Source: an uncultured Bacilli bacterium
GTDB lineage: Bacteria > Bacillota_I > Bacilli_A > RF39 > UBA660
Assembly: GCA_934098455.1 (NCBI GenBank)
Contig: CAKOOU010000012.1
Coordinates: 1 to 32,160 of the forward strand
Direction of reading: 5' to 3'
DNA length: 32,160 bases
The position numbers and the translations under genes are program-made. Positions 25,656 through 32,160 of this stretch are shown here, piece after piece (the stretch's first letter is position 1; each line of letters starts with the position of its first letter). The notes under the pieces were generated by a model, which had not been told where the DNA came from, made no database searches, and saw only the letters and a list, made by a program, of their open reading frames with translations.

Positions 25656-26663
25656 ATGACAAATTATGATTATGGATACAATGTGGAATCTACCATAAAT
25701 ACAACAATGTCTAATCCAGGTCTATCTGCATTATTTATTGGAATAATTATATTTTCATTATTATTGGGTTTAATAAGGTTAATATCATATTGGAAAATAT
25801 TTACAAAGAAAGGTAAACCAGGATGGGCAATATTAATTCCAATATATAATGTTATTGTACAAATACAAGTTGCAAATTTATCAATGATATATTTTCTACT
25901 ACTTTTAATACCAATAGTAAACATTTATGCGATTTTTAAAATAAATATTTCTATGGCACACAATTTTGGCAAAACAACTGGTTTTGGAATAGGGTTAGTT
26001 TTACTACCTATCATATTTATACCATTACTTGCATTTTCTGATATACCGGAAGAAAAAAATAATAATGATGAAAAAGATTTCAATGCAATAAATGTTATTA
26101 ATAATAATGATAACAATAATAATGTAACAGACAATGCTATACCAACTATAGAAAATTTAGAAGTTACACCAGTTAATATTGAAAATAATGAACAAGAAAA
26201 TATATCAAATACAAATTCACAAAATGAAATTAAACAAGATAATAATATTACAGAAACAAATAATGTTAATAATGAAGACAATAATATAGTAGCAGAGACT
26301 ACTAATATAGAAAATAGTATTAATAATGTTCCAATAGAAAGTATTGATATAGAAAATAACGTTAACAATAATATACCAATAGAAACTATTAATACTGAAA
26401 ATAATACTGAAACAAATAATATTGAAATTCCTAGTACAAATGAAAATATCAATGCATTTAATGTAAAACCTGTAGAAACAAATAACAATTTAGATACAGA
26501 AGTTTTAGATATACCACAAGTTGAAAATAAAAAAGAAAATATTATAGAAAATCAAACAACTGAAACAATAACTAGTGATAACAAAAAATATTGTAAAAAT
26601 TGTGGAAAAGAGATGCCAAACATTGTTTCAATATGCCCAAATTGTGGAACAGATAACGAGTAG
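25656..26663 (+). CDS. Membrane protein with DUF5684-like region, Asn-rich linker and zinc ribbon
   Basis: 335 aa. Residues ~20-130 have three to four membrane segments with the KKGKPGWAILIPIYN signature seen in DUF5684 proteins. Residues ~135-308 are a low-complexity Asn/Glu/Thr/Ile linker with repeated NNIPIE/TIN/IENN-type phrases. The C-terminus is a zinc ribbon with C313, C316, C327 and C330 (YCKNCGKEM...CPNCG). The ribbon and linker should face the cytoplasm or surface depending on topology, which I cannot fix. Function unknown; a scaffold or regulatory role is a guess. A stand-alone promoter and terminator make it a single-gene unit. Confidence 0.85.
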   Translation: MTNYDYGYNVESTINTTMSNPGLSALFIGIIIFSLLLGLIRLISYWKIFTKKGKPGWAILIPIYNVIVQIQVANLSMIYFLLLLIPIVNIYAIFKINISMAHNFGKTTGFGIGLVLLPIIFIPLLAFSDIPEEKNNNDEKDFNAINVINNNDNNNNVTDNAIPTIENLEVTPVNIENNEQENISNTNSQNEIKQDNNITETNNVNNEDNNIVAETTNIENSINNVPIESIDIENNVNNNIPIETINTENNTETNNIEIPSTNENINAFNVKPVETNNNLDTEVLDIPQVENKKENIIENQTTETITSDNKKYCKNCGKEMPNIVSICPNCGTDNE

Positions 26664-26680
26664 AATACTATTCGTTTTTT
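26655..26680 (+). terminator. Terminator of the DUF5684-like gene
   Basis: AACGAGTAG (26655-26663) pairs with CTATTCGTT (26668-26676), with one G-U pair and an AATA loop, followed by six T. The left arm includes the stop codon. Confidence 0.8.
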
Positions 26681-26681
26681 C

Positions 26682-26710
26682 TTTACTTTTTAAAATAATT
26701 AAATTATACT
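26682..26710 (+). promoter_or_regulatory. Promoter candidate for the 26730 gene pair
   Basis: TTTACT (26682-26687), a 17-nt spacer and TATACT (26705-26710), directly after the preceding terminator. Confidence 0.65.
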
Positions 26711-26729
26711 TAATATAGTAGGTGATAGA

Positions 26730-27248
26730 ATGAACGATACAATCTTATTAGAAAAAAAATTAAATATACTATTAACAGCGTATGAAACTGCAACAGATTT
26801 AGAAGAAAAATTAAATGCTAAACAATTATATAATATGTTACTACAAGAATTACTAAAATCTGATAGTGATAAAAAAGAATATTATGTAAGTATGTTAAAA
26901 GATGAACCATTAAAGATAGAAAGAGTAAGAAGAATTCATAATAAAAGTTTAGTAGATGATATAAAGCGTAAAATAATAAAAGCTTATTTAATCGATTATG
27001 ATATCGATTTAGAAGAAAATAACGAAGAAATATTAAATAAATTTTACTTTAATATAAAAGAAAACTTATTAAAAGGCTCTAATGATGGTAGTATTGATAA
27101 AGAATATGTAAAAAATAGATTAACGTCAATAATGTTAGATACTAAAGTAGTAAAAAAATTTGATAAGAAATTTGATAGTAATGTTGAATATGAAAAAGAT
27201 TATCAAGATGGTGATGATTTAATAAAAAAGGGATTGGGGAAATGTTAA
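26730..27248 (+). CDS. Unknown soluble helical protein
   Basis: 172 aa, not recognised. No signal peptide or membrane segment. Charged and mostly helical, with Leu-rich spacing in the first 60 residues that could form a helical bundle, and a Lys/Asp-rich C-terminus ending GLGKC. The site AGGTGAT is just upstream of the ATG. The next small gene starts on the base after the stop codon, so the two form a coupled pair. Confidence 0.75.
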   Translation: MNDTILLEKKLNILLTAYETATDLEEKLNAKQLYNMLLQELLKSDSDKKEYYVSMLKDEPLKIERVRRIHNKSLVDDIKRKIIKAYLIDYDIDLEENNEEILNKFYFNIKENLLKGSNDGSIDKEYVKNRLTSIMLDTKVVKKFDKKFDSNVEYEKDYQDGDDLIKKGLGKC

Positions 27249-27500
27249 ATGATAGAAAGTGGCTCTATAGTACAATTATCTAATAATAAAAAATATTTAA
27301 TAACAGATTCAACTATAGAAAATAACAATATATATTATATGACTTTAGAAGTAGATAATGAAAGTGAAATACCTACTGAAAATAGTGTATTTTTTGAACA
27401 CAAAGATAATACATTAATTCCAATTAATAACGAAAATGATATTGATTTTCTAAAAAAAGTTTTTATAAATAAATTTTTAAAAGAATATATTAATGTCTAA
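27249..27500 (+). CDS. Small unknown protein coupled to the upstream gene
   Basis: 83 aa, acidic, not recognised. The first ~50 residues (SGSIVQLSNNKKYLITD, then IYYMTLEVDN) look like a small beta barrel, somewhat like the start of PemK/SH3-type folds, but no catalytic pattern is visible. The ATG follows the upstream TAA with no gap, and GGGGA lies about 8 nt before it within the end of the upstream gene. No terminator is obvious after it. Confidence 0.7.
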   Translation: MIESGSIVQLSNNKKYLITDSTIENNNIYYMTLEVDNESEIPTENSVFFEHKDNTLIPINNENDIDFLKKVFINKFLKEYINV

Positions 27501-27557
27501 TATAATCAAACATTGTCATAAAATGTCAAATAATTAGTAAAAATGTAAAAAAATGAC

Positions 27558-27585
27558 TTTTCAAAAAGAAATTTTATGTTATAAT
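27558..27585 (+). promoter_or_regulatory. Promoter of the second surface protein
   Basis: TTTTCA (27558-27563), a 16-nt spacer and TATAAT (27580-27585) with TGT extension. A segment AAAAAGAAATTTT (27563-27575) followed by AGGGTATAA (27597-27605) recurs upstream of the gene at 32087 with nearly the same spacing. Confidence 0.6.
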
Positions 27586-27650
27586 TTATTATAGGTAGGG
27601 TATAAATATAAATAGTGAATATTGTACTTGACTAAGGAAAGAGGTTAAAT

Positions 27651-29045
27651 ATGAAAAATATACTAAAAAAAATAGGGGTTATTGGTTTAACTATAGCAGT
27701 ATTAGCACCATTTATTGAGTTACCAAAAGTAAAAGCTGCTAATACAGGATGTACAGATCAAACGGTTATGCAATATTATTTCTTAGATGTTGCAAATGGT
27801 GGTAGTAAAAAAGATTGGACTACTTATACGGAGACATATTCAACATTTACACAATTTTATTTTACTTTTCCAGAAGACGTTATAAATGATCCTACAAGAA
27901 AAATAAATGTTACTAATGCTACAGCTGTTTATATGAACACTGATGATCAACTTAATAAATTTGCACAAAATGTTGAAACAATCGTAAACAAAAAAGGACA
28001 AGATTCCTATGAAGTAAAAAATAATGGTGTTATTGCAAATTCTGAAACTTCACAAAATAAAACATATACAGCAGTTCTTCATGGAAAATGGAGTAAGTCT
28101 GAAAAACGTGAAGATATTACTTTAAACAGACTTGCAGGATGGATTAATCCCGACGATACTGAAGGTTCAGTAAATATATTTAGAAGTAATACTATTCAAA
28201 GAAAAATTGGAAAGGTATCTTCAAGTGACGATGTAAAAGTTACCATTAGTGGAATGGGATATGATGGAGAATTTGTAAAAGCCGTTGAAGGATACGATCA
28301 AGGTTATGACTTAAAAGAATTTTTCCAAGATTTAGCTAATAAAGAAAATGATAGTTTGTATTACACTGATTCTGATGGAACAACATGGTTAGCATTAAAT
28401 ATAAATCGAACTATATCTAGCAGTAAATTAGCAGATATTACTTTTGGATATAAATGTGAAGGAGACAATTGTGAGATTGATGGTGTTAAAAAAAATTCTG
28501 GATATTGGACTTGGAAAGATTATACTAAATTAGAGTCACAAACATATGATGCAACAACTGGTAGCTATAGTGCTACGGATGCACCAAAAATTTTGTCAGA
28601 TGAACAAATTTATTGGCCTGTAATATTGAACGTTGAATATGAAGTTTGTCCTACATCAAGTAATCCAGAAGGTGAAAATTGGACTTTAAAATATGATTTA
28701 AACACAGACGATGATACAGCAACTGGTAAACCAGCTGACCAAACAGAAAAAGTTGGTGCTGATATTAAAGTTGATGCCAAAAAACCTAAAAGAGATGGTT
28801 ATACATTCCAATCTTGGAACACTGAAAAAGATGGTAGTGGAACAAAATATAATCCTGACGATACATTTAAATCAGATGGAACTACAGAAACTAAATATCT
28901 TTATGCTCAATGGGGTAAAGGTGGAACAACTGATAATGAAAAAACTGGTGTAGTATCTTATGTAATTGGATTTATATCAGTTGGATTAGTAGCAACTGGA
29001 ATATATTTAGTAGCTAAAAAGAAAAATTTATTCAAACAAATATAA
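27651..29045 (+). CDS. Secreted surface protein with Listeria-Bacteroides repeat and C-terminal anchor
   Basis: 464 aa. Signal peptide about residues 1-29 (cleavage after KVKA). Residues 30-340 are an unrecognised ectodomain. Residues ~345-422 match the Listeria-Bacteroides repeat (Flg_new, beta-grasp-like): KKPKRDGYTFQSWNTEKDG, then YLYAQWG. The end carries NEKTG (429-433), a membrane segment (434-455) and KKKNLFKQI, the layout of a sortase signal but not LPXTG; NPXTG-type variants are the nearest known form. The segment begins SYVIG, like KYVIG in the surface protein encoded at 8277. It is a plausible substrate of the sortase encoded at 9928 or of another one. AAAGAGG lies before the ATG; a GAAA-loop terminator follows. 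Confidence 0.85.
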   Translation: MKNILKKIGVIGLTIAVLAPFIELPKVKAANTGCTDQTVMQYYFLDVANGGSKKDWTTYTETYSTFTQFYFTFPEDVINDPTRKINVTNATAVYMNTDDQLNKFAQNVETIVNKKGQDSYEVKNNGVIANSETSQNKTYTAVLHGKWSKSEKREDITLNRLAGWINPDDTEGSVNIFRSNTIQRKIGKVSSSDDVKVTISGMGYDGEFVKAVEGYDQGYDLKEFFQDLANKENDSLYYTDSDGTTWLALNINRTISSSKLADITFGYKCEGDNCEIDGVKKNSGYWTWKDYTKLESQTYDATTGSYSATDAPKILSDEQIYWPVILNVEYEVCPTSSNPEGENWTLKYDLNTDDDTATGKPADQTEKVGADIKVDAKKPKRDGYTFQSWNTEKDGSGTKYNPDDTFKSDGTTETKYLYAQWGKGGTTDNEKTGVVSYVIGFISVGLVATGIYLVAKKKNLFKQI

Positions 29046-29050
29046 TTTAT

Positions 29051-29078
29051 AGTCTATAGAAATATAGACTTTTTTTTT
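29051..29078 (+). terminator. Terminator of the second surface-protein gene
   Basis: AGTCTATA (29051-29058), GAAA loop, TATAGACT (29063-29070), then T to 29078. A TATAAT at 29088-29093 is a candidate -10 for the next gene; its -35 would fall in the hairpin arm (TAGACT, 29065-29070). Confidence 0.92.
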
Positions 29079-29127
29079 CTAATGTATTATAATTTATTTA
29101 TAGAATGAAAGGTAGTTAATAAAAATT

Positions 29128-29484
29128 ATGAAAAAAAATAAAATTGTTTTAAAACATTGTCCTAATTATTATAAAATACAAAATTATGAAATAGACAATG
29201 ACGACTATATAAGTATTAAATTAATTAGTGTATATGAAGATTATATATTTAATATTGATACTAATGATACAGAAAAATTAAATAAAATAGAAGAATTAGA
29301 TAAAATACTATGTAAATATGTAGAAGATTATACTTTTAGAAAAGAAATAAAAAGAGATGTACTAAATATAAAAATTAAAAAAGGAGATAATATATTAGAA
29401 TCTATTGTTAATTCATTAATTAGATTATTTGACAAATATGAAGATGGATATACAAGAAATATATATTTCGCTAGGTGGATATAA
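29128..29484 (+). CDS. Unknown 118-aa protein
   Basis: Soluble, charged, Lys/Asp/Ile-rich, without signal or membrane segment; I do not recognise a family. The only purine-rich site (GAAAGG, 29107-29112) is 15 nt before the ATG, which is too far, so the start is less certain than its neighbours. It ends 2 nt before the ATG of the Ig-like membrane protein, and that gene's ribosome site lies within its last codons, so it heads a three-gene unit with the LCP gene. Confidence 0.7.
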   Translation: MKKNKIVLKHCPNYYKIQNYEIDNDDYISIKLISVYEDYIFNIDTNDTEKLNKIEELDKILCKYVEDYTFRKEIKRDVLNIKIKKGDNILESIVNSLIRLFDKYEDGYTRNIYFARWI

Positions 29485-29486
29485 TT

Positions 29487-30377
29487 ATGGAAGAGTTTTA
29501 TTATGAAGAACCTGTAAAAAAACATTTATTTCTAAAATGTTTAATATTTATTTTTATTATAGGATTAATAATTGGTATATTTATTTATTATAAAGAAAAA
29601 AATACTATAAAGTTAAAAAATATGAATATTGAATTAGGAAGTACATTATCAAAAGATGTTAATGATTATTTAAAAAGTGGAAAAAGATTTTCAAATGAAT
29701 ATAAATTATACTTAGATGATGTAGATGTTAATACCATTGGTAAATATAGTTATAAAGTTAAATATAATAAGCATACTAAAATTGGATATATAAATGTTGT
29801 AGATACTACAAAACCTGAAGTAGTTATTGATGATAGTATTGAAATAGGAACAAATGATACATTTGACCCAAACATTTTAATAACTAGTTGCAAAGATGCT
29901 TCACTACCATGTACTGCAACATTAAAAAATGAAAAAGATTATGATAAATTAAAAAACATAGGGACATATAATATAGATATTAAAATATCTGATACAGCAA
30001 ATAATTATGTTATAAAAAATGTTACTATAAATGTAAGTGAAAACGGAGATATGTCAAGTAAAGTGTCAAATGACCTAAATTATTACACTAATAGTGAAAA
30101 TGATGATAAAATAGGACATGTCTTGTTTGTTAAACTTGATAAAGCAATTAACGAAGATACATTAGAATATGAAGGACTAATACAAGAAACATCAACAATT
30201 GATTTTAGTAAATATGTAGATGGTGAAATATATTCTACAAGACTAATAACTGCTTATAATAGATATGGCTATGTAATTGGAATACAAGTTGAAGTCACTT
30301 TAACAAACGGAGATAAAAAATTAATTGAAAATAAAGGTGAAACTAATGAAGAAACAGAAAAAACTGAAGAACAGTAA
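29487..30377 (+). CDS. Membrane-anchored protein with bacterial Ig-like (DUF5011-type) domain
   Basis: 296 aa. Short cytoplasmic head, one membrane segment at ~14-35, then an extracellular part. Residues ~80-185 resemble bacterial Ig-like/DUF5011 repeats: GKYSYKVKYN, then VVDTTKPEVVIDD, then GTYNIDIKISDTANN; a Cys pair (SCKDASLPC) may form a disulfide. The C-terminus is Glu/Thr-rich. AGGTGG (29473-29478) with 8-nt spacing supports ATG 29487 over the in-frame GTG at 29475. The LCP gene overlaps its end by 32 nt, so a joint envelope role is likely. Confidence 0.8.
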   Translation: MEEFYYEEPVKKHLFLKCLIFIFIIGLIIGIFIYYKEKNTIKLKNMNIELGSTLSKDVNDYLKSGKRFSNEYKLYLDDVDVNTIGKYSYKVKYNKHTKIGYINVVDTTKPEVVIDDSIEIGTNDTFDPNILITSCKDASLPCTATLKNEKDYDKLKNIGTYNIDIKISDTANNYVIKNVTINVSENGDMSSKVSNDLNYYTNSENDDKIGHVLFVKLDKAINEDTLEYEGLIQETSTIDFSKYVDGEIYSTRLITAYNRYGYVIGIQVEVTLTNGDKKLIENKGETNEETEKTEEQ

Positions 30378-31851
30378 GAAAAATTTATTTTTCAAAATTA
30401 TATCTTATTTATTAATTTTTAGTGCAATAATAACAACTATATTTTTAATATATTTTGAAATATTACCTACTTCATATTTAGCATTAATAATAATTGGTGG
30501 TGGATTACTAATTTTCTTGTTATTCAAATTACTAAATAATAGAAGATTAAAAAAATGGATTAAAATATTAGCGTCAATTCCTACTTTAATATTGATTATA
30601 ATATTTACATTTGTATGTTTATATTCATATGGTACTATAGATTTCTTTAATAATATATTTGATGTAGGTATAAGACATGATAGTTATTCTGTATATGTTT
30701 TAAAAGATTCAGGATATGAAACAATAAACGATTTAGATAATAAAATTATAGCTATTTCAGATAAAAACGAAGAAGGAACAAAAAAAGCAATAGAAAAAGT
30801 ATCTAATAAGATTGGATTTAATGAAGCTGTTTATGATTCAATTACTGATGCACTTGATAGTGTCATTGAAGAAGAAACAGATGCTATTTTAGCTCTTGAT
30901 TCTAACATAGATATAATTAAAGAAGATAACAATGACTATAATGATTTAAAAGCAATTTATACTTTCACTATCACTAGTAAAGTAAAAACACTAGCAAGTA
31001 AAGTAGATGTTTCAAAAGATAATTTCGTACTTTATTTAAGTGGTATTGACACTAATGGTAAAGTAGCTGCTAAAGCTAGAAGTGATGTTAATATCATTCT
31101 TGCAGTAAATCCTAAAAAGAAAAAAATATTAATGGTAAATACTCCTAGAGATTACTATGTAAAATTGCATACAAAAAATGCTATGGATAAATTAACTCAT
31201 GCTGGTGTTTATGGAATAGAAGAAAGTGTTGGTACCTTAGAAGATTTATATGATATAAAAGTAGATTATTATGCTAGAGTTAATTTTACAACTTTTGTTA
31301 ATATAGTAGAAAAATTAGATGGAATTACAGTTGATGTCCCTGTTAGTTTCTGCGAACAAACATCATCTAGAACAAGTGATGCACAAATATGTTTGAAAAA
31401 AGGTTCACAAACTTTAAATGGGGAACAAGCTTTAGCTCTTGCTAGAACAAGACACACACTAGCAGGTGGAGACAGAGCCAGAGGTGGAAATCAAATGTTG
31501 GTTTTAGAAGCTATCATGAATAAAGCAATGAGCCCTTCAATAATTGTAAAATACAATAGTTTATTAAGTAGTGTTTCAGACTCAGTTATAACAAATATCG
31601 ATCAAAAAACTATTACTAAATTAATTAAAAAACAAATAAAAAATAATAGTAACTGGACAATAGAGCAATATAGTGTTGATGGTAGTGATTCAAGTAATGT
31701 AACTTATTCTACAGGAAGAAGTAAAGCTTACGTTATGTTGCCAAAAGAAGAAACTGTAACAGAAGCCAAATATAAACTAGATGAAATACTAGAAACTAAA
31801 AAATATACTAGCACAACAACTACTACAACTTCATCTGAAAAAACAAACTAA
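30346..31851 (+). CDS. LytR-CpsA-Psr (LCP) family cell-wall polymer ligase
   Basis: 501 aa. Three membrane segments (~14-37, 43-62, 72-94). Residues ~113-210 look like part of a solute-binding-protein fold (VYVLKDSGYETINDLDNKIIA, then DALDSVIEEETDAILAL). The LCP domain spans ~220-440, with the expected D235, R245/D247, R268-D269 (NTPRDYYVKL) and the Arg-rich ARTRH...GGDRARGGNQ. Family members transfer undecaprenyl-linked polymers to peptidoglycan. The end is a Thr/Ser-rich tail. A TTG at 30325 is in frame, but AAAGGTG (30333-30339) with 6-nt spacing selects ATG 30346. A GCAA-loop terminator follows. Confidence 0.93.
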   Translation: MKKQKKLKNSKKNLFFKIISYLLIFSAIITTIFLIYFEILPTSYLALIIIGGGLLIFLLFKLLNNRRLKKWIKILASIPTLILIIIFTFVCLYSYGTIDFFNNIFDVGIRHDSYSVYVLKDSGYETINDLDNKIIAISDKNEEGTKKAIEKVSNKIGFNEAVYDSITDALDSVIEEETDAILALDSNIDIIKEDNNDYNDLKAIYTFTITSKVKTLASKVDVSKDNFVLYLSGIDTNGKVAAKARSDVNIILAVNPKKKKILMVNTPRDYYVKLHTKNAMDKLTHAGVYGIEESVGTLEDLYDIKVDYYARVNFTTFVNIVEKLDGITVDVPVSFCEQTSSRTSDAQICLKKGSQTLNGEQALALARTRHTLAGGDRARGGNQMLVLEAIMNKAMSPSIIVKYNSLLSSVSDSVITNIDQKTITKLIKKQIKNNSNWTIEQYSVDGSDSSNVTYSTGRSKAYVMLPKEETVTEAKYKLDEILETKKYTSTTTTTTSSEKTN

Positions 31852-31855
31852 TTAT

Positions 31856-31877
31856 GAGATAGCAATATCTCTTTTTT
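31856..31877 (+). terminator. Terminator of the LCP unit
   Basis: GAGATA (31856-31861), GCAA tetraloop, TATCTC (31866-31871), then six T. Confidence 0.9.
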
Positions 31878-31881
31878 CTAT

Positions 31882-31971
31882 GTAAATAATTTACAAATCA
31901 TATACAGATGGTTAACAGGCAGAAAACAAATAACTGTATGTTTTTATATACAGATATTTTTTATTTGTAAA
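31882..31971. repeat. Nested dyads and direct repeats upstream of the last gene
   Basis: GTAAATAATTTAC (31882-31894) is a perfect palindrome. TTTACAAAT (31890-31898) has a perfect inverted copy ATTTGTAAA (31963-31971). Inside them ATATACAGAT occurs twice (31900-31909 and 31946-31955) with an inverted CTGTAT between (31934-31939). This could be a structured leader or a multi-site operator; I recognise no known riboswitch. Confidence 0.7.
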
Positions 31972-32086
31972 AAATGATAAAAAAGTTAAAAAAAATGTAA
32001 TAAAAAAAAAGGAAAAACAAATTTTTTCATAATAATATATAGTGAAGGGTATAATTTATATACACTTCTAGAAAGGAGTTAGTCTC

Positions 32087-32160
32087 TTGAAAAATATATT
32101 ATATGATACTTTCTTTAAAAGAATATTTGTAAGTCAAATTGGTATTAAATATATGTCTAT
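32087..32160 (+). CDS. Start of an unidentified gene, cut by the window end
   Basis: TTG start with AAAGGAG (32072-32078) 8 nt upstream, and an open frame to the window end. It begins MKNILYDTFFKRIFVSQIG and about five more residues are visible. The LYDTFFKRIF opening recalls the N-terminus of polyprenyl-phosphate sugar transferases, which would fit next to an LCP gene, but too little is present to decide. Confidence 0.55.
   Translation, partial: MKNILYDTFFKRIFVSQIGIKYMS

Noticed and set aside
25925..26488. Minus-strand hydrophobic open frame opposite the Asn-rich linker
   Set aside because: Antisense of AAT/GAA/ATA repeats gives Ile/Leu/Ser by composition; the plus-strand gene has promoter, ribosome site and terminator.
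28711..28953. Alternative plus-frame open frame inside the second surface protein gene
   Set aside because: Overlaps the conserved Listeria-Bacteroides repeat in another frame, with no ribosome site.
31882..31971. Known riboswitch class
   Set aside because: I tried c-di-GMP-I, preQ1-I, SAM and T-box consensus by eye and none fits; left as an unexplained structured region.
1..32160. Mycoplasma genetic code (TGA as Trp)
   Set aside because: ybxB and the 58-aa antitoxin gene end at TGA, and conserved Trp residues are TGG throughout.
1..32160. tRNA or rRNA genes, insertion sequences, replication origin
   Set aside because: No GC-rich cloverleaf-like stretch, transposase, DnaA-box cluster or terminal inverted repeats of an insertion element were seen on either strand.

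Overview
The window is a very AT-rich, tightly packed low-GC Gram-positive (Firmicutes/Bacilli) chromosome segment. The ybxB-rpoB-rpoC order, sepF next to divIVA, recD2, a T-box in front of valS, Shine-Dalgarno sites of the AGGAGG type and many LCP/sortase/surface-protein genes all fit. TGA is a stop (ybxB and the small antitoxin gene end in TGA) and Trp is encoded by TGG, so this is the standard bacterial code and not the Mycoplasma code. The best guess is an uncultured gut-type Bacilli lineage close to Mollicutes/RF39; this is inference from style, not a taxonomic assignment.

Layout. 155-8190: RsmC-like methyltransferase, then rpoB and rpoC (overlapping by 1 nt) from a strong promoter whose -35 box contains the ybxB stop codon. 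8277-11163: a three-gene surface module, made of a thioester-domain-like Asn-rich surface protein, a sortase with a non-canonical active site, and a polytopic membrane protein. 11251-12124: sepF and divIVA (division/cell pole). 12270-14611: recD2 and a 43-aa YrzQ-like membrane peptide. 14690-15435: a type III toxin-antitoxin locus (ToxIN/AbiQ family), with a promoter, three tandem 35-36 nt RNA repeats, a terminator and the toxN endoribonuclease gene. 15519-17293: proS and a small Cys/His protein. 17366-20432: mutS and an HD-domain protein. 20553-21281: a second toxin-antitoxin locus with a PemK/MazF-type toxin and a 58-aa putative antitoxin. 21326-22723 (minus): a GspE/PilB-type ATPase, divergent from valS, which carries a complete T-box leader. 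25656-27500: a DUF5684-like membrane protein with a zinc ribbon and two unknown small proteins. 27651-29045: a second secreted, C-terminally anchored surface protein with a Listeria-Bacteroides repeat. 29128-31851: an unknown protein, a membrane-anchored Ig-like protein and an LCP-family cell-wall ligase carrying a possible solute-binding-like domain. 32087-end: start of a further gene after a structured intergenic region.

How it works together. Housekeeping genes (transcription, division, repair, tRNA charging) are interleaved with two toxin-antitoxin loci and with envelope genes. Nearly every transcription unit has a readable sigma-A promoter (TTGNNN-16/18-TATAAT, very often with an extended -10 TGn) and a short hairpin plus U-tract terminator. 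Several terminators begin inside the last codons of the gene. The points most worth a second look are the ToxIN repeats with their conserved pseudoknot pairing, the surface-protein/sortase module with altered catalytic and sorting residues, and an aspartate at the rifampicin-resistance hot spot of RpoB.
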